Source of the DNA: Timema cristinae
Taxonomy: Eukaryota > Arthropoda > Insecta > Phasmatodea > Timematidae
Direction: 5' to 3'
Assembly: GCA_039000515.1 (NCBI GenBank)
Contig: JBCFYV010011135.1
Location: 24,855,725 to 24,919,724, forward strand
DNA length: 64,000 nt
The position numbers and the translations under genes were made by a program. Below the pieces are notes generated by a model that ran no database searches, was not told the DNA's origin, and saw nothing but the letters and a program-made list of their open reading frames with translations. The first letter of the stretch is position 1. Each line of letters starts with the position of its first letter. Positions 24,486-35,530 of this stretch are shown here, piece by piece.

Positions 24486-25037
24486 CCTTCTCTGCCTATA
24501 TCGATGAAAGTGACAAAAACCTGATTTTTTTTAAGGCTTCTTATAGGTGACGCTAGAAATACTGTTATTTAATTTTTAGTCAAGTTTCTTCTTAACAGCA
24601 TTTAGTTTTATCGTGCTACCCCCACCATTAATTGTGTCAGTGAATCAGACAACCTTTTTATTAATGTCTGGATACCGTTTTTAATAATTTAATTACAATA
24701 TTTCAAGCGCTGATTTATAAAAAGGTTTTTTTTTTTGTTTAAAGTAACCTTTAAATAAATTTAATGTTTATCTAACTTTTTTTTTCTTCTCTATTTTCTT
24801 ATACTATGGAAATCATGATATTCCTTTATTTATTAAAAACATAAACAATGTTTGTAATATGTCTTGTTTATTGCTTTAATAATACGAATAGTAAATATCT
24901 TACTCAACACCTACCCGTGGTCGAACCAAGGTTCTTTATAATCATAGATGGTTATTTTAACCACTAAGACCATGCCCAGTCTATATATCACTGTTATTGT
25001 TTGGAGCTTTTCAATTACTTCATTTCCATTAAAAGGG

Positions 25038-25370
25038 CATGACTGTATTCTGCTACAATGACGTCATTACCATTCTATGCATGCTTTCATGACGTTATTC
25101 TGACATACTTACATGACTGTATTCTGTTACAATGACGTCATACCATTCTATGCATGCTTTCATGACGTTATTCTGACATACTTACATGACTGTATTCTGT
25201 TACAATGACGTCATTACCATTCTATGCATGCTTTCATGACGTTATTCTGACATACTTATATGACTGTATACTTGTAACGATGACGTCACTACCATTCTAG
25301 ACATATATTAATGATGTTACAATGACGTCACTACCATTCTAGACATATATTCATGATGTTACAATAATGT
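25038..25370 (+). repeat. ~74-bp tandem repeat carrying five TGACGTCA (CRE) octamers
   Basis: Three full units of 'catgactgtattctg...acaatgacgtcattaccattctatgcatgc...catgacgttattctgacatactta' type and two shorter, diverged units. Each contains one perfect TGACGTCA palindrome, the CREB/ATF binding octamer, and full units also carry TGCATGC. The array ends ~330 bp before exon B. Whether it acts as an enhancer is unknown. Confidence 0.8.
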
Positions 25371-25470
25371 ACTTTGCAATTGAATCATTGAGGCTGCTTG
25401 TAAAACGTTACAATGATTTATTTTCCATTTGAGACACCATAGCGTCTTAAATATTTTTTTTAACTTACCT

Positions 25471-25672
25471 CAGCAGTCTTGGGGGTAAAGTGCTCACCTA
25501 AGGACCCATATTTGTGGGTTCAAAGCCAGCCGGGGTCATGTCGAATTTGACATGTAAGAGAAACCTGGAAGGTATGTGAAAATTCCTTTGCTGGTAAAAT
25601 TGGTAGGCCCTTTTTGCTCTCGCTCATAGAAATTATCAGTCGTTCAGAAAATTCACGTTAAATACCTCACAT
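25471..25672 (+). repeat. SINE-4 copy, ending 29 bp before exon B
   Basis: Head 'acctcagcagtcttgggggt', T-arm 'gtgggttcaaagccagc', body 'cctttgctggtaaaattgg' and 'gctctcgctcatagaaatt', terminal 'cacgttaaatacctc'. It leaves little room for the branch point of exon B. Confidence 0.65.
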
Positions 25673-25701
25673 ATATATGAATACTTCTTTCTGTTTTTCA
25701 G

Positions 25702-25901
25702 CTAACGTTCGACACGTTCACCGTGGGAAAGTTCGTGTCGTTCACGTCCGAAGGCTGTCCGGACGGCCACATGACCATCAAAGAGTCCAAGCGACCGTCC
25801 ACGGGGGGTCAGTGGTGGGCAGCGCATGGGGGTACACGGTGTACTACAGTGAGACCACCTCCTTGAACCTCACGTTGCAGCTGTACAGACTGTCTGAGCA
25901 G
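25702..25901 (+). CDS. Exon B: second half of first CUB domain, one-base frameshift
   Basis: Acceptor ctgtttttcag, donor GAGCAG|gtgagg. It first encodes LTFDTFTVGKFVSFTSEGCP and DGHMTIKESKRPSTGGQW. From ~25818 the fold continues only in another frame: GSAWGYTVYYSETTSLNLTL then QLYRLSEQ. The exon is 200 nt; phase 0 at both ends requires 201. The missing base falls at 25816-25819, in the codon after GGQW, where CUB relatives usually have a Cys (QWCG pattern). The unshifted frame hits a stop near 25862. A deletion in the read assembly or a real lesion would both fit. NLT is a glycosylation site. Confidence 0.82.
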
Positions 25902-25977
25902 GTGAGGGATAACATCTAGATTGTCTGAGCGGGTGAGGATAACATCTAGACTGTCTGAGCGGGTGAGGATAACTAAC
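25887..25977 (+). repeat. Three-copy ~30-bp repeat of the exon B 3' end and splice donor
   Basis: Units start at 25887, 25918 and 25948: 'agactgtctgagcag|gtgag' then 'ataacatct'. The real donor is CAG|GTGAGG at 25902. Copies 2 and 3 read CGG|GTGAGG at 25933 and 25963, so the intron side is kept and the exonic A is lost, which should weaken them. The exonic 15 bp are repeated as well. Confidence 0.85.
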
Positions 25978-26034
25978 TTTACTAGTACATCAAAGTCAAA
26001 GTAGTCTGTTCACACAAAAAGCTATGCCGCGCTA

Positions 26035-26425
26035 TGGGTTGTATTTTAGTGACATGCCTCTATCTTCCAATATCCTTCCATCATCTTTCTTCCTTTAGTA
26101 GCTTTCGTTCTTCTCTTCTCACTTGAACACTTTATGTTTTCTGCTCCTTCCATCTCTTTCTTGTTTTTCCTAGCGGTATTTTCCCTACACACTTATTTCC
26201 ATACTCTTTGTTATCCTCTCCTCTCCCCACATCCTCATTACATTTGCCACATTTTAACATCTCAGTCTTGCTTCCTCTAATCTATTACATGTACTCACTC
26301 CCACATTCATTACTCAATCCTAATTTTTGCCTCTCCCAGTCTTGCTTCCTAACTATCCATGTACTCCACTAACCATTGATATCTTCACTGTTTTTCCCTC
26401 ACACAACATCTCTCCTTATTACCAT
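26035..26425 (-). pseudogene. LINE C-terminal fragment containing the unexpanded precursor of the 45-bp minisatellite
   Basis: The minus strand gives VGKIPLGKTRKRWKEQ, a form of the RPLGRPRKRWEDQ motif near the end of many LINE ORFs. It is followed by ATKGRKMMEGYWKIEA, whose last ~15 residues correspond to one unit (KRGRVVKEYRKMEAI) of the array at 33125-34822. An in-frame stop lies between the two blocks. Flanks such as 'ctccttccatctctttcttg' also match those of the array. Confidence 0.65.
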
Positions 26426-26962
26426 GGCCTCCACTTTCCTTATATCTCTAGAACTCTAGACATATACCTGTTTCAAACTATAATGGATTAAATTATGACT
26501 TAATACTTGGATTTTAAGATTAACTACACAACACACACACACACACATATATATATTATATGAGAGAGAGAGAGAGAGAGAGGATGAAACGCGCGAGAAA
26601 AGTAAAATACAAGAGACTAAGTTAGTCATTCGCATTATATATAGTGTTGCCGTGATATCAGAACGGCAAGACGACCTCATAAGAACAACACGTACTATTT
26701 ACAGAATTGTTGCAAAATGCGTTGAGGTTAGCATTGGAACTATTTGTCAATTATTTGTGTTTTGTAACATTCAAACATTCAATAATCACAAATTAGTCTC
26801 ATTTATTGTTCTTTAATACCTTTTTAATGACTATTCACGGAACATTTTCAAACCAACCTCCCAAAATATTTACTAATCAATCTAAAACAACCTCTATAAA
26901 CATACCTACGCGATTAGTACTGTTTCTATACTTAATTTCCCTTTAAATGTAGTTTGGTTTCA
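26426..26962 (+). other. Intron B-C, with CA/TA/GA microsatellite at 26524-26582
   Basis: Compound dinucleotide repeat (CA)n-(TA)n-(GA)n, otherwise AT-rich sequence without recognisable content up to the next SINE. The direct target duplication of that SINE begins at 26951. Confidence 0.6.
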
Positions 26963-27258
26963 GGTGACCTGGTGGTCTAGGGGTAAGGTGTCAGACTTCT
27001 GTGCTGGGGAGGGGCCCGGGGCTCAATCCTCGGTCCCGGCACAGATTTATCTGATCGCCAAACCCTTCCTTCACCTCTGACAACACGTGTATTAATCACA
27101 ACTTGTGAATGTGACGAATGCCAGATCTCCACCGTGGTTCGGATCCCACGTTAAACTGTAGGTCCTACATTTCATCTTACAATCACCCTACCATTACACA
27201 TTAGTGTAAGTGCGTATAATCCGACCGGGTAGTAAGACGTGGTGCTAATAATAATAAT
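26963..27258 (+). repeat. SINE-1 copy with 12-bp target-site duplication
   Basis: AGTTTGGTTTCA flanks it at 26951-26962 and 27259-27270. Complete head. It carries the 'cgtgtattaatcacaactt' insertion variant also seen at 54549 and, as 'cgtgtactaaccacaactt', at 62222, marking a subfamily. Confidence 0.92.
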
Positions 27259-27444
27259 AGTTTGGTTTCATTATGAGCTTTGCTATAAAATTGTGCCATA
27301 TTTTAATCTGTTAGAGAAAAGATGTTACATTTAAGGTTAAAAGAGGGGTAATATTTTATCTAATCGATTTAGATATGGCCTAAAACTAATTAAAAAATAA
27401 ATTGAAATAAAATAATTTGTGGTTTTTTTCTCCATTCGTTCCAG

Positions 27445-27787
27445 GGTATCGGCTACAACTTTGACTTCAAGCTAGCGTACAAATTCCTGCGCAAGAGTGA
27501 GGCGAGGCTTCGGTATGGCAACAGCACGGTGGTGACGTGGCGCGGGGAATTAGTACCCGGGACCTACTGCGACCGTATCCTAGAGCGTGCGACACGAGGC
27601 CTTGCCGTATACAGTCGCCCAACTATCCCGGCGTCTATCCGCGCAACGTCACTTGCTACTACCGGTTGGAACACCGCCAACCGCCGAGAGGGAAGCACGC
27701 CATGCTCGCTGTCAGACAACGGAACAGTCACAAGATCCACATCAAGGATCAGATCGTCAAGTACGACCGCAGTCAGAGGGTGCTAAG
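27445..27787 (+). CDS. Exon C: end of CUB 1 and start of CUB 2, one-base frameshift
   Basis: 343 nt. Acceptor cgttccag, donor CTAAG|gtaaga (phase 2). It encodes GIGYNFDFKLAYKFLRKSEA, which closes the first CUB with the typical F.F.L.Y strand, then WRGELVPGTYCDRILE. After 27585 the reading continues in the next frame as CDTRPCRIQSPNYPGVYP, RNVTCYYRLEH, HAMLAVRQRNSHKIHIKDQ and VKYDRSQRVLR. SPNYPG.YP is the hallmark of a CUB domain. One base is missing between 27585 and 27588. Without it the first frame runs on as nonsense. NST and NVT are glycosylation sites. Confidence 0.87.
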
Positions 27788-28640
27788 GTAAGACACGAAA
27801 TTGATCGTTTTAATTCAAAGTTAAGGCATGGCATGATGAGTGTCCAGCTGTGAATCAGCCATGCTCTACACAAGGAGCACCTGTCGATAGTGACTGCCAA
27901 GTTAAGTAAAGTGTTTCAATCGCTCGGTATGGCGTCGTCTTGTCCACGAAGGCCAACAACACTTTGAACCACAACGATGAAGACACCAATCTGACAAGCG
28001 TAATTCCCAGAAAGAGCGAATACATCATGGCAGAGTCAACACTAAACAACCAGCGGTTAACGGATACAACGTATGCCAACACTTTGGGAGATTCTGTAAT
28101 TCCAGGTTGGTCTTTACAGTCACCTAAGTACCACAATCTCAACTAATGTTATCTGTGGAAGACAATAATACTCATTAGCGAGTGATAGCCCATCATCATC
28201 ACAGCAGCAACACACAAGGAGCAGATTGCCTAATACAATCGCAATCAAAGTGACTAAAGGTATGATATATTGTCGAGAATCTTAATTCTGACTTAAAGCA
28301 TACAATGATAATGCCCATCTGTGAACCAACCATACTATACACAAGAAGCAGATTGTCATATACGACTCCAGCAAAGTGTGTTAGTATGAGCTACTGACGA
28401 TTTGGTGAAAGAATGTATTTTTGTTTTGATTTAAACGTTTAAAGCATGCCATAATGAATGTCGATATGTTAGGATCAGCTATATGATTCAAAAGGATCTG
28501 ATTGCTAAATAAGACACAGCCAAAGGGTGTTAGGATAGGCTACTGACGATTTGGAGTTTAATATTCTGATCATAATGGTTGAAGCATGCCATGATGAATT
28601 TATAGTCGTGGATCAGCCATACGATTCAAAAGGGTCATAT
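27745..28640 (+). repeat. Degenerate ~142-bp repeats starting in the exon C 3' end
   Basis: The exonic 'cagatcgtcaagtacgac' plus 'gggtgctaag|gtaaga' and the following ~100 intronic bases recur as 'cagattgcctaatacaat' + 'gtgactaaaggtatgat' (~28221), 'cagattgtcatatacgac' + 'gtgtgttagtatga' (~28347) and 'tgattgctaaataagac' + 'gggtgttaggatagg' (~28499). The linked 'aagcatgccatgatgaat' block recurs at ~27824, 28297, 28441 and 28582. A non-repeat insert lies at about 27900-28200. Confidence 0.65.
27940..28146 (+). other. Unassigned open frame inside the repeat interval
   Basis: A 68-codon frame in balanced, less AT-rich sequence. It has no ATG at its start (TTG), no recognisable motif and no good splice acceptor directly before it. 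The interval contains its own imperfect repeat ('ccaacaacactttg' and 'ccaacactttggg'). It might be a decayed exon or transposon piece; no function is proposed. Confidence 0.2.
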
Positions 28641-30946
28641 CGTAGCGTTCAATTTTATAAATAATAATACAGTATAAAATGAAATGATCTTATTACCTAC
28701 TTAAGATATTTTCACTCCCTATAAATATGTCGGCGACTACCTCATTTGAACAGTAAGGGTCAGTACATTAGAACCCAGTAGCAATATATCTAGTTAATAA
28801 GGCCAGCTTACTGAAAAGGCCATAATATTTCAGCTTGTAAACTAGGCTTAATTCATATTTCAAGGTTTTTTGACGCGTACGTGAAAACATGTTGTGTCTA
28901 TTGAAACCTAAACCATAGTTTCTAATATGGTCAAAAGTCTCTTCAACCATACAAATGGTTTGATTAAACACGATGTTTCAATCCTGTTGTGGTACCTGTT
29001 CACAACATGTGGGTTTTTAATAAAACAATTAAAAAAATTACATTATATATATATATATGGGTCGTGGATCAGACAAACCATTAACAGCAAGGAACATATC
29101 TTGAAAATAAGACCGTAACCCTGTTATTTTAAGGCACCACTGACGTTCTATTTCAGGGTTTTCCAACTAGTAGCGAACAAAATTTTTTGGAAAAGGAAAG
29201 TTATTGTACTAAATTATAACTTCTTTATAGCTGAAAAATATAAATTTTTATTTTCGTGGGAAAAATCTCTGAAAGCTCCAACTCACGTTCATGTTAAATT
29301 TCTAAAATTCGCTGTATTATATTTACGTTCTAATGATGGTATATTTAAGTCGAAAAACTCTTTGATAGTTTAATTAAACATTTTTTTAGTTAGTAACTAT
29401 TTTACCATTCACAATACATATTTTTGTTTTTGCATAATGTGACAAAAATGTGTCGAGTCTGGTGCCAATATACTCGTAGATTCAATTATGGTCTTCGACC
29501 ATTCTTAATTTTGACACCCTTGTTTTAGTTGTGAAGAGAATTCAATATTTCAAGTATAGTAGTACCGATGTCCAGATGAACATTCAAAAGCTTAAGATTA
29601 CCATAGTATACTAAAACAGTCTGTTGCTATGGCAACGAAATAAATCACTTTATTGATCGACTACATTATCAAATTGTGCTTTCACAATACGATTTATAAG
29701 AAAATAACTATACCTGACCAGGATTTTAGCTAGTGTTTTCTTTCACTTAACGTGGTACTGGTTCTATGAATTATCAGTATTTATAAACTAGGCATAGTAG
29801 GACACATAGAAGACCTCATGTGCAGCAGCTTTTGCCCATAAAAGTCAATGTATATTGTATAAGGACTACTCAGACTAAGCGACATGGTGATCTTATGTGG
29901 CATGCATGGTGGACTGCATCTTTCCCCTCCCAACTAATAATCTTTCTCCCCTACCCCAGCTGCCAACCCTCATTATCCTGCATAAGTATAATACAGAGTT
30001 CAGATAAATGATCTAATTACCTTGTTTATTTATAATATAGAGCTATGCTCAAATGTTGTTAAAATATGAAGCATAACGTTTATCAACTATAAATATGTGA
30101 GTATTTGTCTTTTAAGTATAATGGAGAATAATGATTAACTATTGTAAGATGAGTGGCATGGTCAATGAACTAAGGCTATTTGTATGTTTCGTGGCTCTGA
30201 TGAGTGTCAGATCATTAAATCTCTAGCAATCATAAGAAGGTAAAGGTTGGCAACGGAGGAATCCAAAGAGATGCTGAATATTTTCAAAAGCATGCAATAG
30301 TATATCTACAAAGACATATCTTGTTAACAACAGCGTTGTTTATGACGTCAAAGGCAGGTCATTAAACTGGTCTGAACATTGTTTCAAGCCATATGGAGTA
30401 TCCTTTCTATTATGAGGAGGTGTGATAGAACGTATGAACAGCTATAATGTGAATCCATCTGATGTTATCTTCAAAGAGGAGAAGTATACAGCATTAGATA
30501 TCAAGAATGAATCTTATAAGAAGATGGGGATTTATCGTTATAGACTCGAGCGTTAGGGTTATGACTTGTCGTCCAAGAAGATTGCGAGTGATCTTTCTAA
30601 AATATGGAGTTAAGCATAAAGTATATTTAGTTATGAGAATATGTATTCATTCTGCATCAACATTTGCTTAAATATATCAGTATTATACACCAAGGGAATT
30701 CAGCGTCAAGACGTGGATATTTTGACTGTCAGGGAGAAAACGGTATGAGGGAAGTAAAGAGTTAAAAGGTAATGTCAGGTTGTATCGTTAGTCCCTACAA
30801 TATATGTTTTATACATTAGATCTATAATATATATGTGTTTTAGGACCCCTCTAAGATGAGTATTTAGTGATAAAAATACACGTGATGATCAAAGAATGTT
30901 GTCTGGAAAGGTTCTCAATTTAAAGCAAATATTGATTAAATGTATA
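28641..30946 (+). other. Intron C-D, unannotated AT-rich stretch
   Basis: About 2.3 kb without recognised SINE, LINE or exon content; a (TA)n run at ~29045. Open frames are short and lack sequence character. Confidence 0.5.
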
Positions 30947-31418
30947 TCTATACTTATAAAATAACATGTCCTGACTGACTGACTGACTGATTCATCATCG
31001 CCGAGCGCAAACTATCATGGCTACAAGCATGAAATTCGGACTGTATATTCATTTTGTTATGTAGGCACCCACTAAAAAAGGATTTTAGAAAATTCCACCC
31101 CAAAGGGGTCAAAATAGGGGATGATAATATGTATGATATATGTATGAAAGTCCGTCATTTTGAAAGTTACATAAACAAAATTTTGTATTTCGGTTATTGA
31201 CGTAAAACAAATAAATACGTGTTTCAGGAATTTTGGAAATTTTATTTAATAAGGGATGGAAAAGGGGGTGAAAGTTTGTATCGGACTTGCATTATTTTTG
31301 ATCTGAGGTCAAGTTATGGTCATCAACGTAACGTAATATTTTAAATTAATCTGTAAATACATATGTATATTTTCGTATTTGTATATAATCAACTTCCATG
31401 CGAGCAAAGCGATCTAGT
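30947..31418 (-). mobile_element. ~470-bp Helitron-like element, copy 3, 3' hairpin deleted
   Basis: Starts TCTATACTTATAAAATAACA with a four-unit GACT run. The far end reads 'gcgagcaaagc' and then directly 'gatctagt', lacking ~13 bases that contain the second half of the stem seen in copy 2. Confidence 0.55.
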
Positions 31419-33054
31419 ATTTATATATTACTCCGAGAGGACGGGTTAAAACGATTATTGTTGATTAAGAATAAATGCATCGATAGAATTGTTCCTACTC
31501 AAATCTTAGATTACATCCTTATGAATAAGGATTAATCATAAATATTTGAATGAAGGCAAGCCTCTGCAGCAGCATTTATAATGAGTATGCTTGTTGTTAC
31601 TCTTCAAAGTAATAAATAATTATAGGTTTATGGAAAGTTGAAAGGCCTTCTTTGAAGTTGGAATATTATGAAGATTGTTAGATTTTTGACTTGGGCAGTA
31701 GACATTGCGGGTATCGTGATAACACTCCTGGGTTTTATGACCTAATCGAGTTTCAAATAGGGACTTGCAGCGTCGCACTAGAAGCCGTCATGCCCTATGA
31801 CGATTTGAAACGTAGGCTAGTTCAGACAATATCCTCTCCCGGATCAGAGGGTATCTTCAATTAGGGGAAGGGATGGTATGCGGGAGTCGAACCTTGTCAT
31901 GGTAGTGGGGTAGGAGGGTGTTTAAGATAGTAAATCACCGTTCCGAGTTCTGGGTGTGGCGAGTTTGGGATGGTAAAGAGAAAGGGGTGGGTGGGGCAAG
32001 GGTGGGATGGAGAGGGGAATTCAGCGATATGGGTTTGGTTGTGGTGTTTAATTGGACAAGAGCTGTAGGTTAAGGTACATGAGCTGGTTGTATTTTACCA
32101 GCGTTTTCCTCGAATGGGAATGGAAAAATATTAACATCTCGAATGATGAGGTAGAGGGAGTATGGTGTGGAGATGAGTAATTTGCCATTTTGTGTGTGGT
32201 ATGTCGATGAGAAGATTAAAAGGATTATTGCATTACCATTTGAAGTTTAATTAGCTTAATAGGTTCTGGTGATGAATTATTTCACAAAGGTGACATGTTT
32301 AATTTTTTAGGAATTAAATATCCTACTCTAAATGTTTTAAATTGATGAGGAATGCTGTTACCAACTGTCATATGTAGATTTCCCATGATCCTTGGGGGTT
32401 TGGAATGTCTTATGACAACATCAGTGAGGGCGGATGAGAAGCCAGGCTAATGCCGAAATGTTTGAGTTAAAACTAATGGCAGATTACCAACTAATGTATG
32501 TCAATTTTACATTTTGTGCAAAAAAAATCCAATTTTTCGTTTAAATGCCATTGTAACATGAGGTTTTCCCCACATTACTCATAAAAGAGGAATGGATAAA
32601 GTTTTTGCCACTAACGATAAGTTCTGACAGGTCGAGTGTTGACAACAGGTGGAAGTCTGGTTGTAGAGAGAAAGTGTGGGTGGAGGGGTGAGTGCTGTGA
32701 GGGTGAAGGTCACTGAGCAAAAGGGGTAATATGTAACCCTCCATATGTGGCACATTAGGTCTTCTCTGTGTCCTAGTATGCTTATTTTATAAATACTCTT
32801 CTCATTTAAAAAAATAAAAGCCTTGTCAAATCAGTGAAAGACCAAGGAATAAAACCAAAGTCAAAAAAAAAAAAATTCTATTCTGTCATACCAGCTTATA
32901 AAAATAAATGACTATAAGCTCTAAGCCTATATCAAAAGGAACTTTTGACTACTTCTTCTTTAAAAGTGCCGAGAAAAAAAAGATTTAGTAGGTACCATAT
33001 ATATTATTGATAAAATAACAACATAACTTCTGTAAAGTTGTGAAGCAATACGTT
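31419..33054 (+). other. Intron C-D, unannotated, with strong G4 at 31984-32006
   Basis: No known family recognised. The stretch from ~31860 to 32200 is G-rich on the + strand. At 31984 five G runs are separated by T, T, CAA and T, a compact quadruplex motif. Confidence 0.5.
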
Positions 33055-34910
33055 CCCAAACTCATCATCATAATCATCAACTGTTTCCAACCTGTGGTCG
33101 GGTCAAATTTAGTAAAATGCCTCCGTCTTCCTCTATCCTTCCACCATCCTTCCTCTTTTAATTGCTTCCATCTTCCTCTATTCTTTCACCACTCTTCCTC
33201 TTTTAATTGCTTCCATCTTCCTCTATTCTTTCACCACTCTTCCTCTTTTAATTGCTTCCATCTTCCTCTATTCTTTCACCACTCTTCCTCTTTTAATTGC
33301 TTCCATCTTCCTATATTCTTTCACCACTCTTCCTCTTTTAATTGCTTCCATCTTCCTATATTCTTTCACCACTCTTCCTCTTTTAATTGCTTCCATCTTC
33401 CTATATTCTTTCACCACTCTTCCTCTTTTAATTGCTTCCATCTTCCTCTATTCTTTCACCACTCTTCCTCTTTTAATTGCTTCCATCTTCCTATATTCTT
33501 TCACCACTCTTCCTCTTTTAATTGCTTCCATCTTCCTATATTCTTTCACCACTCTTCCTCTTTTAATTGCTTCCATCTTCCTCTATTCTTTCACCACTCT
33601 TCCTCTTTTAATTGCTTCCATCTTCCTATATTCTTTCACCACTCTTCCTCTTTTAATTGCTTCCATCTTCCTATATTCTTTCACCACTCTTCCTCTTTTA
33701 ATTGCTTCCATCTTCCTATATTCTTTCACCACTCTTCCTCTTTTAATTGCTTCCATCTTCCTATATTCTTTCACCACTCTTCCTCTTTTAATTGCTTCCA
33801 TCTTCCTATATTCTTTCACCACTCTTCCTCTTTTAATTGCTTCCATCTTCCTATATTCTTTCACCACTCTTCCTCTTTTAATTGCTTCCATCTTCCTATA
33901 TTCTTTCACCACTCTTCCTCTTTTAATTGCTTCCATCTTCCTATATTCTTTCACCACTCTTCCTCTTTTAATTGCTTCCATCTTCCTATATTCTTTCACC
34001 ACTCTTCCTCTTTTAATTGCTTCCATCTTCCTATATTCTTTCACCACTCTTCCTCTTTTAATTGCTTCCATCTTCCTATATTCTTTCACCACTCTTCCTC
34101 TTTTAATTGCTTCCATCTTCCTCTATTCTTTCACCACTCTTCCTCTTTTAATTGCTTCCATCTTCCTATATTCTTTCACCACTCTTCCTCTTTTAATTGC
34201 TTCCATCTTCCTATATTCTTTCACCACTCTTCCTCTTTTAATTGCTTCCATCTTCCTCTATTCTTTCACCACTCTTCCTCTTTTAATTGCTTCCATCTTC
34301 CTATATTCTTTCACCACTCTTCCTCTTTTAATTGCTTCCATCTTCCTCTATTCTTTCACCACTCTTCCTCTTTTAATTGCTTCCATCTTCCTATATTCTT
34401 TCACCACTCTTCCTCTTTTAATTGCTTCCATCTTCCTATATTCTTTCACCACTCTTCCTCTTTTAATTGCTTCCATCTTCCTCTATTCTTTCACCACTCT
34501 TCCTCTTTTAATTGCTTCCATCTTCCTATATTCTTTCACCACTCTTCCTCTTTTAATTGCTTCCATCTTCCTATATTCTTTCACCACTCTTCCTCTTTTA
34601 ATTGCTTCCATCTTCCTATATTCTTTCACCACTCTTCCTCTTTTAATTGCTTCCATCTTCCTCTATTCTTTCACCATTCTTCCTCTTTTAATTGCTTCCA
34701 TCTTCCTCTATCCTTTCACCACTCTTCCTCTTTTAATTGCTTCCATCTTCCTCTATTCTTTCACCACTCTTCCTCTTTTAATTGCTTCCATCTTCCTATA
34801 TTCTTTCACCACTCTTCCTCTTTTTGTTATCTGCTCCTCCCATCTCTTTCTTGGCCCCATTTTCGCTCTTTTCCCCACATACTTAATTTCCATAATTTAC
34901 GTTTCCAAAC
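33055..34910 (-). repeat. 45-bp minisatellite, ~37 units, grown inside a LINE remnant
   Basis: The array proper is ~33125-34822. Plus-strand unit: ATTGCTTCCATCTTCCTATA then TTCTTTCACCACTCTTCCTC and TTTTA. Units differ almost only at one A/C site (CCTATATTC or CCTCTATTC); edge units diverge more. Because 45 is a multiple of 3, the + strand is open for 633 codons (15-residue unit SFNCFHLPIFFHHSS), and the - strand encodes KRGRVVKEYRKMEAI repeats. In the minus frame the C variant makes GAA TAG, a stop, and the A variant GAA TAT. The right flank encodes a KMGPRKRWEEQI-like motif in antisense, which points to a LINE C-terminus. It is not considered a gene. Confidence 0.9.
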
Positions 34911-35530
34911 TACTGGAAGGAATAAGCATTTAATCTGGTAGGTGATGCGTTTCGAAACTAATGGAAGAAAATAAGCATTTAATCTGAGAGGTGATGCGTT
35001 TCGAAACTATTGGAAGGAAGAATCATTTAATCTGGGAGGTGATGCGTTTCGAAACTAATGGAAGAAAATAAGCATTTAATCTGGGTAGTGATGCGTTTCG
35101 AAACTACTGGAAGGAAAAATCATTTAATCTGGTAGGTGATGCGTTTCGAAACTAATGGAAGAAAATAAGCATTTAATCTGGGTAGTGATGCGTTTCGAAA
35201 CTAATGGAAGAAAATAAGCATTTAATCTGGGTAGTGATGCGTTTCGAAACTAATGGAAGAAAATAAGCATTTAATCTGGTAGGTGATGCGTTTCGAAACT
35301 ACTGGAAGGAAATAAGCATTTAATCTGGGAGGTGATGCGTTTCGAAACTACTGGAAGGAAGAATCATTTAATCCGGGAGGTGATGCGTTTCGAAACTAAT
35401 GGAAGAAAATAAGCATTTAATCTGGGAGGTGATGCGTTTCGAAACTATTGGAAGGAAGAATCATTTAATCCGGGAGGTGATGCGTTTCAAAACCACTGGA
35501 AGAAAAATTCATTTAATCTGGAAGGCTATC
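34905..35530 (+). repeat. 48-49-bp minisatellite abutting the 45-bp array
   Basis: About 12 units of GTGATGCGTTTCGAAACTAA then TGGAAGAAAATAAGCATTTA and ATCTGGGAG. Two unit types alternate irregularly: 'aatggaagaaaataagcatt' and 'actggaaggaagaatcatt'. Every unit holds the 10-bp palindrome GTTTCGAAAC, except edge units. The last unit is eroded. Confidence 0.9.

Noticed and set aside
27529..27853. Three overlapping frames as separate small genes
   Set aside because: They are pieces of exon C on either side of the one-base frameshift, plus one out-of-frame shadow.
33040..34941. 633-codon open frame of SFNCFHLPIFFHHSS repeats
   Set aside because: The frame is open only because the 45-bp unit is a multiple of three and lacks a stop in that frame. 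The coding sense of the ancestor is the other strand, and there is no promoter, splice or composition support.
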